Source: Actinotignum schaalii FB123-CNA-2 (GTDB lineage: Bacteria; Actinomycetota; Actinomycetes; Actinomycetales; Actinomycetaceae). Taken from it: 64,000 bases of DNA. Below the pieces are notes generated by a model. The model did not search any database, was not told where the DNA came from, and saw only the letters and a list, made by a program, of their open reading frames with translations. The stretch is from NCBI RefSeq assembly GCF_000411135.1, contig NZ_KE150262.1:238419-302418 (forward strand). Reading direction: 5' to 3'. Position 1 is the first letter of the stretch; the number at the start of each line of letters is the position of its first letter. The position numbers and the translations under genes were made by a program. This document shows, piece after piece, positions 1 to 7,433 of this stretch.

Positions 1-606
1 CGCGGTGGCACTGCGCCACAGCCCCCAGCCGATAGGGAGAAGCACCGCCACCGCGTAGAGCACCAGGAGCGGCACGATATTATTCGGGAAATCATCCAGC
101 GGATTCTGGTGGTTGAGGAAACCCATCACCCAGGAAGAGTTGTAATCTTTCCCGGTCAGTTCGCGGGCGAATTGCCAGGCAGTAATGAGGGCGTACATGG
201 CGCAAACGCCCAGGGCGCGGCGTCGTCGCCCCTGGGCACGGGCCCCCGCAAGATAGCGCGGCAGCAAAAACCCGACCACCGGTCCGATCGCACCCAAAGT
301 GGAACACACGGCCGCAACCGCGAGCGCGCGGCGCGGATAGCGTTCCCGGCGCGCCACCCACACGCCCGCCATAATGCAGCAGCACATCGATACGAAGATC
401 CCGACTTCGTCGAGGGTGCCGAGCCAGCCAGGCAGCGCGCGAATCTTTGCGCGTTCAATCTGGTAGCCGACGCCCACCACCATGACGATATATATGGCGG
501 CAGTTTTGAGATAGAAGGGAATGGCGGCGAGCCCGCGCCGGCGCGCCGGATTCTGGCCTGCACGCGCCGCCGCACCGCTGCGATTCTTCGGCGCGTGATC
601 TGTCAT
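1..606 (-). CDS. Integral membrane protein, C-terminus beyond window edge
   Basis: An open frame runs from an ATG at 606-604 to base 1 without a stop, so the protein has at least 202 residues and its end is missing. It begins MTDHAPKNRSG, has a basic Ala/Arg-rich N-terminus, then four to five hydrophobic segments (for example IPFYLKTAAIYIVMVVGVGY and VCAMYALITAW), with Arg-rich loops. No enzyme motif is visible and I do not recognise the family; it could be a standalone permease-like protein or the sensor half of a larger protein. A copy of the dispersed ACGACGNCGC word lies inside it (217-226), encoding an Arg-rich loop. The plus-strand frames over this stretch are less protein-like. Confidence 0.55.
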   Translation of the reverse strand, partial: MTDHAPKNRSGAAARAGQNPARRRGLAAIPFYLKTAAIYIVMVVGVGYQIERAKIRALPGWLGTLDEVGIFVSMCCCIMAGVWVARRERYPRRALAVAAVCSTLGAIGPVVGFLLPRYLAGARAQGRRRRALGVCAMYALITAWQFARELTGKDYNSSWVMGFLNHQNPLDDFPNNIVPLLVLYAVAVLLPIGWGLWRSATA

Positions 607-749
607 GCCTGTGATTGTACGGCGCATCCGCACGCTCCAGAACCGCCGTTCGGCCCGCGGATGCCACCCGAAGGGATGAGGCGGGTCTGCCCAGGTGGAG
701 GATGTGCCCGCCATGCGGCCCTTCTACCCTGGAGACGATACGTGAGCGA

Positions 750-780
750 CTCCGGCCGCGGTCTTATTGCTGGGCCGGAG
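750..780. other. Inverted repeat in divergent intergenic region
   Basis: CTCCGGCC (750-757) is matched by GGCCGGAG (773-780) across a 15-base loop, between the divergent genes starting at 606 and 817. It may be an operator or a leader hairpin of the plus-strand gene. It has no U-run, so it is not a typical terminator. Confidence 0.3.
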
Positions 781-816
781 CGGCGCCCACCGCTATAGAT
801 ACAGAAAGGTTCTCGC

Positions 817-1488
817 ATGTCAGCATCCACGCCGCCGGTGTACGGCGCAGTACCCGCTCCGGAACAGAAGAAGAATTGGTTTGCGCGCCATAAGCTCCTC
901 ACCGCGCTCCTCGTTATTGTGGTGCTCGCGATTGTCGGCACCGCGATGTCCAAGCAATCCGACGGCAAGCCCGCCGCTACGTCCAGCTCCCAGGCTGCCG
1001 ATAGCGCGGCATCCGGGAACGCTGCGGAAAGCGCGGATAAGGCGGGTGCCGAAGCTGAGGGCGATAAGGGCGATAAGAAAGATAAGAACGACGACGCAAC
1101 CGTGGGCATCGGCACCCCGGTCATTCTCGGTGATTTTGAAGTGACCGTGACGAATGTGGAAAAGGGCGTGAGCCATATCGGCAATGATGTGCTGGGCAAG
1201 GATGCCACGGGTCAGTACGTCATCGTGGATGTGACCGTGAAGAATACCGGGAAGGAAGCGGCCGGCTTCGCGGAATCGGAGCAGAAGCTCGTGGATACCG
1301 AGGGGCGCCAGCATTCGGTTTCCGGGGACTCCTTGTACCTGGGCGATGCGTCGATGATTTACGAGAAGGTCAATCCGGGGAATACCGTGACGGGTAAGCT
1401 GCTCTACGATGTGCCGGCCGATGCGGTTCCGGCCAAGCTGGAACTGGCGACCGGGTGGACACATAAGGCCACCATCACCTTGCAGTAA
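817..1488 (+). CDS. Membrane-anchored DUF4352 (telokin-like) protein
   Basis: 223 residues. A short cytoplasmic N-terminus leads to one transmembrane segment (about residues 28-45, LLTALLVIVVLAIVGTAM). A Ser/Ala/Lys/Asp-rich linker (about 48-95) ends in KNDD, which is one of the dispersed ACGACGNCGC words (1088-1097). The extracellular domain (about 97-223) has the DUF4352 pattern: IGTPVILGDFEVTVTNVE, then YVIVDVTVKNTGKEA and a C-terminal GKLLYDVP. This Ig-like fold is common in actinobacterial and firmicute cell-surface lipoproteins and anchored proteins; its biochemical role is generally unknown. ATG at 817 follows AAAGG at a usable distance. Not clearly operonic with the next gene (160-base gap). 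Confidence 0.75.
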   Translation: MSASTPPVYGAVPAPEQKKNWFARHKLLTALLVIVVLAIVGTAMSKQSDGKPAATSSSQAADSAASGNAAESADKAGAEAEGDKGDKKDKNDDATVGIGTPVILGDFEVTVTNVEKGVSHIGNDVLGKDATGQYVIVDVTVKNTGKEAAGFAESEQKLVDTEGRQHSVSGDSLYLGDASMIYEKVNPGNTVTGKLLYDVPADAVPAKLELATGWTHKATITLQ

Positions 1489-1647
1489 ACGCTGCTTACT
1501 TCGCTTGGCGTTTATCTTCGCGGCCCTTCGCTCTAGAATCGAGCGAGGGGCCGCGGCGCATTCACCCAGCTGAGTGGGCTCCGCGGCGGCGCTCGTAGCG
1601 GCGAACAAGCGAACAAGCAACCAAGCGAAGGAAGGCGGCTCTCAGCT

Positions 1648-2961
1648 ATGGCACAGCTCGACACTATCTGGTGGCAGGTTTTTGCCTTAGGAGCCTGCGG
1701 GGCGCCCATTCGCGAGGGACACACACCCCTGACCGCGTCCGGGGAGCTTTCCGCAGCCAATCCGGGTGAACACCGCTTACGGGCTCTGGATCCGTGGCTG
1801 GATTATCTTATTGAGCTCGGCGCTAATGGCCTGCTCCTCACCCCGATTTTCGCTTCTGTTTCCCACGGCTATGACACTCTCGATCATTTCCGCCTCGATC
1901 CGCGCCTGGGCGATAACGCGGATATCACCCACCTTATTGAGGAAGCACACCGCCGCGGCATCCGGGTGCTTTTCGACGGTGTCTTCAACCATATTTCCCG
2001 CTCCCATCCGCAGCTGGAAGAGCTTGGCCTACGCACCGAGAACGGCGATTTCCACACCTGGGAAGGCCACGGGGATCTCATTACCCTCGATCATTCTTCG
2101 CCGCGGGTGCGTACGCTGGTCCGCAAGGTCATGGAATTCTGGCTGGAGCGCGGTATTGACGGCTGGCGCCTGGACGTAGCCTACGCGGTCCCGACCGATT
2201 TTTGGGCCGAGGTGCTCGGGAAAGTCCGCGAGCGCTTCCCCGAAGCGCTGTTCCTAGGCGAAGTTATCCACGGTGATTACCCCGATTTTGTGGCGCGGTC
2301 CAGCGTGGATACCCTCACCCAGTACGAGCTCTGGGCCTCGATCCGCCAGTCGATTGCCTCGCGTAATTTCTGGGAGTTGGACTGGAATCTCGGGCGGCAC
2401 GCGCAATTCTGCGAACATTTCATCCCCAATACGTTTATCGGCAATCACGACGTGGAACGCATCGCCACGGCGGTGGGCCCGGCCGGGGCGGTGCTGGCCG
2501 CCGCGGTGCTCTTCACCGTTCCCGGGATGCCCTCGATTTATTACGGGGACGAACAGGGCTTCACCGGAACCAAACTCGAGGGCTTTTCTGCCGACGACCA
2601 ACTGCGCCCGCACCTACCCGAACGCCCCGAACAGCTCTCCAACCTCGGTTCCGGGATGTACGACGCTTACCGCGCCCTCATCGCGCTGCGCCGCACCCAC
2701 CCGTGGCTCACCCGCGCCCGCCTCGAGGTTACGGGCAAGGATAATACCTGGATCGAGTACCGCGTTTGGGAGCGTGAGCACGACGACGCAGCTCCAGCCA
2801 GCGCGGGCTCTGCCGCGCAAGGGGACTCTGGCCAGCCTGCCGAGCTGCGGGTGCGCCTCGAACTCGAGCCGCACCCGAGCGCTCGTGTCATTGGCGTTGA
2901 TCCTGCCGGAGGCGACGTTGAACTCTTTTCCTGGCACGCGGGCGCAGAAAGCGGGGAGTAA
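1648..2961 (+). CDS. Alpha-amylase family (GH13) glycosidase
   Basis: 437 residues, an intracellular GH13 enzyme without signal peptide. The four conserved GH13 regions are present: region I DGVFNH (Asp110-His115), region II GWRLD with the nucleophile Asp176, region III FLGEV with acid/base Glu205, and region IV NHD with Asp268. HGYDTLDHFRLDP precedes region I, as in cyclomaltodextrinase, oligo-1,6-glucosidase and trehalose-related enzymes. The C-terminal beta domain is short and interrupted by an Ala/Gly-rich insert that carries the word ACGACGACGC (2780-2789). It probably hydrolyses short alpha-glucans in the cytoplasm; exact specificity cannot be read from sequence. The yaaA start follows its stop by 3 bases, so the two are cotranscribed. 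Confidence 0.85.
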   Translation: MAQLDTIWWQVFALGACGAPIREGHTPLTASGELSAANPGEHRLRALDPWLDYLIELGANGLLLTPIFASVSHGYDTLDHFRLDPRLGDNADITHLIEEAHRRGIRVLFDGVFNHISRSHPQLEELGLRTENGDFHTWEGHGDLITLDHSSPRVRTLVRKVMEFWLERGIDGWRLDVAYAVPTDFWAEVLGKVRERFPEALFLGEVIHGDYPDFVARSSVDTLTQYELWASIRQSIASRNFWELDWNLGRHAQFCEHFIPNTFIGNHDVERIATAVGPAGAVLAAAVLFTVPGMPSIYYGDEQGFTGTKLEGFSADDQLRPHLPERPEQLSNLGSGMYDAYRALIALRRTHPWLTRARLEVTGKDNTWIEYRVWEREHDDAAPASAGSAAQGDSGQPAELRVRLELEPHPSARVIGVDPAGGDVELFSWHAGAESGE

Positions 2962-2964
2962 ACA

Positions 2965-3762
2965 GTGCTTATCCTCCTACCTCCTTCGGAAGGGAAAACC
3001 GCGCCGGCCAGCGGCCCCGCCCTTGACCTGAGCGCCCTGAACATCCCGGAATTCACGGCCGTGCGCACCGAGCTGGTGGCGGAGCTGGAAGACGTATCCC
3101 GCCGCCCGGATGCCCTCGAAATCCTCGGGGTGGGTCCGAGTATTGCCGATGAGGTCGCCACGCAGATCACGTTGCGCGAGCAACCCTGTGCTCCGGCCTG
3201 GCAGGTATATACCGGGGTGCTCTACCAGGCCCTCGATATGGGAAGCTTCTCGGCCGCTCAGCTCACCCGCGCCGGGGAGCACACCCTGATTTTCTCGGGA
3301 CTTTTCGGGGCCACCTCGCCACTTGACCTCATCCCTTCCTACCGATTGGGAATGAACGTGGAGCTGGGTGGCGCGAAAATTTCGGCCCGCTGGGCACCCC
3401 TGTGGCCGGTTCTCAATAGCCGAGCCTCCGGATTGGTCATTGACGCGAGATCCGGTGCCTACGCGGGGTGGAAGGTGCCGGCTAGCTGCGACGTCGTAAA
3501 AATAACCGCGACCCGCATCACGGGCACAACGTCCCGCACGATCTCACACGCCGCGAAATATTTCCGCGGGCGGGTGGCGCGCCTGGCGCTCCTGGCCGCT
3601 ACCCCGCCGCGCGAAGCCGAAGAATTAGCGGAATTGTGCCAGCAATTGGTGGGCAAGGAAACCGCGGCAGGGGTGATCACCGGGGTGGAATTAGGGCCGG
3701 CGCGGCGCGGAGTGCGCGAGCTCGCGGTGGTGGAGACCGTGGATACGGGGCGCGCCCACTAA
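2965..3762 (+). CDS. yaaA: Peroxide stress protein YaaA family (UPF0246)
   Basis: 265 residues starting at GTG 2965, with GGGGAG just upstream. The N-terminal LLPPSEGKT (residues 3-11) is the family signature, followed by the conserved VYTGVLYQALD and FSGLFGATSPLDLIPSYRLGM region. E. coli YaaA limits free iron and DNA damage during hydrogen peroxide stress; members bind DNA through a helix-hairpin-helix-like element. Length matches the family. It lies between the GH13 gene (3-base gap) and rlmC (9-base gap) in one plus-strand operon. The word GCGACGTCGT (3488-3497, minus orientation, directly after AGCT) lies in its coding region. Confidence 0.85.
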   Translation: MLILLPPSEGKTAPASGPALDLSALNIPEFTAVRTELVAELEDVSRRPDALEILGVGPSIADEVATQITLREQPCAPAWQVYTGVLYQALDMGSFSAAQLTRAGEHTLIFSGLFGATSPLDLIPSYRLGMNVELGGAKISARWAPLWPVLNSRASGLVIDARSGAYAGWKVPASCDVVKITATRITGTTSRTISHAAKYFRGRVARLALLAATPPREAEELAELCQQLVGKETAAGVITGVELGPARRGVRELAVVETVDTGRAH

Positions 3763-3771
3763 GCTGGGACC

Positions 3772-4893
3772 GTGCGCTGTTCGTATTTTGAGGCGGGGAC
3801 CTGCCGTTCGTGTACCCGGATGGGTGAGGCCTACCCCGCTCAGGTGGCGGACAAGGAGGAACGCCTCGCCGAATTACTGGCGCCTTTCGCGCCGGCGTGG
3901 CTGCCGCCTGCACTCTCCCCGGAATCGCATTTTCGTAATAAAGCAAAGCTCGCCGTGGGTGGAAGCGCGCAGGCACCGACGCTGGGAATTTTAGATCGGG
4001 ACATGCGCGGGGTGGACCTGCGCGCATGCGGACTCTACGAAGAGCCCATTACCGCGGCGCTCCCGGCGCTGACCGAGTTCATCGGGCGGGCGCGGCTCAC
4101 GCCTTTCGACGTGCCAAGCGGGCGCGGGGAACTCAAAAATATTCTCATCACCGCGGCGCCGAGCGGTGAGCTGCTGCTACGTTTTGTGCTGCGCTCGACC
4201 GAGTCGGTGGTACGGATTCGCAAGCATGTGGCCTGGCTGCGCGCGCAGCTCCCAAACGCTCGGGTTATTTCTGTTAATTTGCTGCCGCAGCGTGCCGCCC
4301 TCGTGGAGGGTGAGGAGGAGATGGTGCTGACCCGGGAGGATACGCTGCCTTTCCCGCTCGGCGCAGTGACGCTTTACCTCACCCCGCGTTCCTTTTTCCA
4401 GACAAATACTACGATTGCCCGGGCGATGTACGCACAGGCGCGCGCGTGGGCCGCCGGTTTGGACGGGGTGCGCACGGTATGGGACTTGTATTGCGGGGTG
4501 GGTGGTTTCGCACTGCATGTGGCCGGCCCGGGGCGGCGCGTGACCGGCGTGGAGATTTCCGAGGCTGCGGTGGATTCCGCGCGCCGCGCTGCCGCGAACG
4601 CCGGCAGTTCCGCGCAGTTTTTTGCTGGCGACGCCGCACGTGCCGCCGGCAAGCTCGGCGGCACACCCGATCTGCTCATCGTCAATCCACCGCGACGCGG
4701 CCTGACAGATCTCACCGAGTGGATTGCGGCGAATCCCCCGCGCTGGCTCATCTATTCATCGTGCAATCCCACCACGCTGGCCAAGGACTTGCAGCTACTG
4801 GATAGCTTTGCCGTGCACGAAGCACGCCTCATGGACATGTTCCCGCAAACTGCGCACATGGAATGCATGGTGCTGGCCGAGCGGGTGGATTAG
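3772..4893 (+). CDS. rlmC: 23S rRNA (uracil-C5)-methyltransferase RlmC
   Basis: 373 residues, GTG start at 3772. It makes 5-methyluridine in 23S rRNA with S-adenosylmethionine (U747 in E. coli). The N-terminus has the iron-sulfur cysteines C3, C11, C14 and C86 (CSYFEAGTCRSC and ACGLYE). The methyltransferase fold follows: VWDLYCGVGGFAL (SAM motif I), LLIVNPPRRG (motif IV) and YSSCNPTTLAKDL, which contains the nucleophilic cysteine. The absence of a TRAM domain and the N-terminal CxYF pattern fit RlmC rather than RlmD or TrmA. Last gene of the GH13-yaaA-rlmC group. Confidence 0.88.
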   Translation: MRCSYFEAGTCRSCTRMGEAYPAQVADKEERLAELLAPFAPAWLPPALSPESHFRNKAKLAVGGSAQAPTLGILDRDMRGVDLRACGLYEEPITAALPALTEFIGRARLTPFDVPSGRGELKNILITAAPSGELLLRFVLRSTESVVRIRKHVAWLRAQLPNARVISVNLLPQRAALVEGEEEMVLTREDTLPFPLGAVTLYLTPRSFFQTNTTIARAMYAQARAWAAGLDGVRTVWDLYCGVGGFALHVAGPGRRVTGVEISEAAVDSARRAAANAGSSAQFFAGDAARAAGKLGGTPDLLIVNPPRRGLTDLTEWIAANPPRWLIYSSCNPTTLAKDLQLLDSFAVHEARLMDMFPQTAHMECMVLAERVD

Positions 4894-5018
4894 GCTGGGC
4901 CGCACCAAGCGCTAAGCGCTGAGAGTCGCACTGGCCAAATTACACCGCCAGTTCCCGATAACGCCCACTTGCACATGCCAATACATAAGCGCATACTCTT
5001 CTATAGGAGGAGTGTTTT

Positions 5019-5324
5019 ATGGCCAAGACAGCTAATCTCTACGTCCGCATCGAGCCCGATGTCAAGGAGCAAGCAGAGTACATTCTTAATTCTTTGGGAC
5101 TCCCGCCGTCGAGTGCTATTACCATGTTTTACAAGCAGATTATTCAGCAGCAAGGGCTCCCCTTTGACGCAAAGCTCTCTTATAGAAAACCGATCGATAT
5201 CAGCGCGCTGACTCGAGATGAATTGATGCTCGAATTGGACAAAGGCTACCAGTCAATCCTGTCCGGAGATACCGAACCGGCAGACGAGGTATTTGAAGCC
5301 TTGGACAAGGAATTTAATGCATGA
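5019..5324 (+). CDS. RelB/DinJ-family antitoxin
   Basis: 101 residues, first gene of a type II toxin-antitoxin pair. The N-terminal ribbon-helix-helix is clear (ANLYVRIEPDVKEQAEYILN, then SAITMFYKQIIQQQGLPFD, about residues 5-50). The acidic C-terminal part (about 60-101) would wrap the toxin. A strong AGGAGG precedes ATG 5019. Base composition is visibly lower in G+C than the flanking genes, which suggests transfer. Its stop overlaps the toxin start as ATGA (5321-5324), implying translational coupling. RelB-type antitoxins normally repress their own promoter with the toxin as co-repressor. Confidence 0.85.
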   Translation: MAKTANLYVRIEPDVKEQAEYILNSLGLPPSSAITMFYKQIIQQQGLPFDAKLSYRKPIDISALTRDELMLELDKGYQSILSGDTEPADEVFEALDKEFNA

Positions 5325-5638
5325 GCTATGCCGTAGTTATTTCACGAGAAGCAAAGGAAGACCTACGGTCCATCTATGCCTATATCGCATTCAATCTTCG
5401 GTCTCCCCAAACCGCACAGAGGCAAATAAGTAGAATCAAAATGGCGATAAAAGGCCTTAACAACTTCCCGAAGCGGCATAGGCTCGCTAACTTTGAACCA
5501 TACAGAAGCCGTGGACTCCGCATTAAATCATGTGATAATTACCTTATTTTTTACTTCACGCAGGAATCGGTCAAAGAAGTTCTTATTTCGAGAGTACTGT
5601 ACGCTAAAAGGAATATCGAAAGCGCATTTGCGAACTAA
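5321..5638 (+). CDS. RelE/ParE-family toxin
   Basis: 105 residues, second gene of the pair with the RelB-like antitoxin. Family features: SYAVVISREAKEDLRSIYAYI (start strand and long helix), RHRLANFEPYRSRGLRIKSCDNYLIFYF (central beta-sheet) and a C-terminal VLISRVLYAKRNIESAFAN. The basic residues and final Tyr/Lys/Arg cluster fit the RelE/YafQ/ParE superfamily. It is either a ribosome-dependent mRNA interferase or a gyrase poison; which one cannot be decided from sequence. It is intact, with lower G+C than its neighbours. Confidence 0.85.
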   Translation: MSYAVVISREAKEDLRSIYAYIAFNLRSPQTAQRQISRIKMAIKGLNNFPKRHRLANFEPYRSRGLRIKSCDNYLIFYFTQESVKEVLISRVLYAKRNIESAFAN

Positions 5639-5717
5639 AATACGCTTCCACATCATATGCAATACTGGATTCTCCTAACGAGACCAGCTTGCCAAGAATA
5701 AGCTACCTTGCAGAACT

Positions 5718-5912
5718 TCATGCCCCATATGCGTCTTTAAGGAGCCGGTCTACTTCATCTGCACTATATGATTTTCCGCTCGCGAGAGAGTCAATTCCTT
5801 TTTGCAGCTCTACGGTCAGTTCTTCTTGCGACAGATTACCTAAGGCAACTGGTTCAACCGACATCCGAAAATCCACCGACACATCCGCGGGTACACCCTT
5901 GGCACTCGACAT
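5718..5912 (-). CDS. Orphan antitoxin remnant (RelB/DinJ C-terminal type)
   Basis: 64 residues starting at ATG 5912, chosen because AAGGAGGC lies seven bases upstream on the minus strand. The protein has no ribbon-helix-helix. It has only the kind of C-terminal segment seen in RelB-like antitoxins: LGNLSQEELTVELQKGIDSLA then SADEVDRLLKDAYG, which resembles the LTRDELMLELDKGYQSI part of the intact antitoxin at 5019-5324. No toxin is adjacent. It is either a decayed antitoxin or a solo toxin-binding domain; expression is plausible from the ribosome binding site. Confidence 0.5.
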   Translation of the reverse strand: MSSAKGVPADVSVDFRMSVEPVALGNLSQEELTVELQKGIDSLASGKSYSADEVDRLLKDAYGA

Positions 5913-6031
5913 AAAGCCTCCTTTTCGACCGTCGCTTACAGCGTCGTGATTGCCATCATAACGCCTCAGAATTGATTCACAACCACACTGCCACCTACTG
6001 ACCGGGCACAACAAGGATCGCACTACGGGAG

Positions 6032-7213
6032 TTAAGCACCCGAGGCAGGTTGCGGATAGGTAGCGAGCAGGTGCGCGGCCGACTGGGCTGCAAAGTTTTT
6101 CCCTTGGTACGATTCCTCCCCCTGGTAGATAACCGCGCGATTTTCGGCCGGGATTCCCAGGAAGTCACCGATCTGGGAAAGCTGATGACCGAATTTATCG
6201 CGCATCGTCATCGAGGATTTAATCTCAAAAATGCGCGGGTTACTGCGCACAGTGAGATCAAGGAGATCAACCTCGCGCTTGGAGTCATCACGATAAAAAT
6301 AGAGCTCCGGTTCCGTTCCCGTGTGGAGATATTGTTTCCGCATCTCCGCGATCACAAAATTCTCGAATACCGCCCCGCGTTTCGGATGGGTGAGAAGTTC
6401 AGCAGCACTTGGGATCCCCAGAAGATGGCACAGCAAACCCGAATCGTAAAAGTACAGCTTCGGAGTCTTCGTCACTCGTTTCGCACCGCTGGACATATAC
6501 GGCTGCAGCGTAAACGTGATGTAAGAGGAGTTGAGAATCGATGCCCACTCTTTGACGGTCCGATAGGTGGAGCTGATAGCGCGCGCCAAGCCACTGTAGT
6601 TAATGAGGCTTCCGCTCGACTCTGCACACAATCGCAAGAAAGCACGGAATGCGTCAATATTTCGGACACCGAGATAATCCGCGACATCTCTTTCAAGGTA
6701 AGTCCGCACGTAATTAGGCATAAAAACGTGGGCCGGAATACCAGCGCCATAAATACGCGGATATCCTCCGGCAACTTGCGCTTCACTGAGTGTGGGCACA
6801 GGATCAAGTGCTTGAAGTTCTTGCCAGCTCAAGGGGAGTAGCTGAAGCATTCCAACCCTGCCGGCCAAGGATTGGCGAATGCTCCGCAGCAGCGAAAAGT
6901 TTTGTGAACCGGTCAAAATGTACTGCCCCGCCTCACCACGCTCGTCTGATCGCACCTGAATGGTAGAAAAAAGATCCGGAGCATATTGCGCCTCATCAAC
7001 GATAAGCGGCGCGGGGTGCGCGGCAAGAAAACCAACTGGATCCTGGGTAGCTGCCGCACGGAGATTCGGATTTTCGAGGTTGACGTATTCATACGTGGGA
7101 AAAGCCGTCCGAACCAGGGTTGATTTCCCGCTCTGGCGCGGGCCGGTAACGAAAACCACCGGAAACCACTGCGCCAATTGTGCAATATAACCACTCGCGC
7201 TGCGAGGAATCAC
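6032..7213 (-). CDS. AAA-type ATPase with DUF4143
   Basis: About 393 residues from GTG 7213 (GGGAGAGGG upstream); ATG 7234 is an alternative. The AAA_14 domain has Walker A GPRQSGKST, Walker B-like PLIVDEAQY, and sensor ILTGSQNF near LAGRVGMLQLLPLSWQEL. The C-terminal half is DUF4143, a restriction-nuclease-like fold: RTYLERDVADYLG, KLYFYDSGLLCHLLG, FENFVIAEMRKQ, LYFYRDDSKREVDLL. The acidic and Lys residues in VDLL and IFEIKSS look nuclease-like. The cellular role of this large family (COG1373) is not established. The gene stands alone and is preceded by an array of 23-bp repeats (7251-7359). Confidence 0.8.
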   Translation of the reverse strand: MIPRSASGYIAQLAQWFPVVFVTGPRQSGKSTLVRTAFPTYEYVNLENPNLRAAATQDPVGFLAAHPAPLIVDEAQYAPDLFSTIQVRSDERGEAGQYILTGSQNFSLLRSIRQSLAGRVGMLQLLPLSWQELQALDPVPTLSEAQVAGGYPRIYGAGIPAHVFMPNYVRTYLERDVADYLGVRNIDAFRAFLRLCAESSGSLINYSGLARAISSTYRTVKEWASILNSSYITFTLQPYMSSGAKRVTKTPKLYFYDSGLLCHLLGIPSAAELLTHPKRGAVFENFVIAEMRKQYLHTGTEPELYFYRDDSKREVDLLDLTVRSNPRIFEIKSSMTMRDKFGHQLSQIGDFLGIPAENRAVIYQGEESYQGKNFAAQSAAHLLATYPQPASGA

Positions 7214-7250
7214 CGTGCCACCCTCTCCCTTCATTGCGATAGTAGAGCCA

Positions 7251-7359
7251 CCGCATATCTGCACCAGACCCCACCAGATCATTGCAGTAGGACCGACCAA
7301 ATCATTGCAGTAGAATCGTCCAAATCATTGCAGTAGGAACTCGCAAATCGGCACAATAG
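7251..7359 (-). repeat. Array of 23-bp direct repeats upstream of DUF4143 ATPase
   Basis: On the minus strand, CTACTGCAATGATTTGG occurs at 7336-7320 and 7313-7297, and once with one change (GATCTGG) at 7290-7274. The copies are exactly 23 bp apart, with six variable bases between them. Degenerate flanking units occupy 7359-7343 and 7267-7251 in the same register. The array ends about 40-60 bases before the ATPase start and reads in the same direction as the gene. The 23-bp period is not a multiple of three, so it is not a coding repeat. Confidence 0.85.
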
Positions 7360-7433
7360 CAACGGAAAACCCCAACCGCGCCACTATCGGAGACCGGCGC
7401 GGTTACACATGGCTCCCCCCCCGGCTTACCCCC

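Noticed and set aside
7251-7359. CRISPR array
   Set aside because: Units are 17 conserved plus 6 variable bases, far too short, and no cas genes are present. The same holds for 57723-57808.
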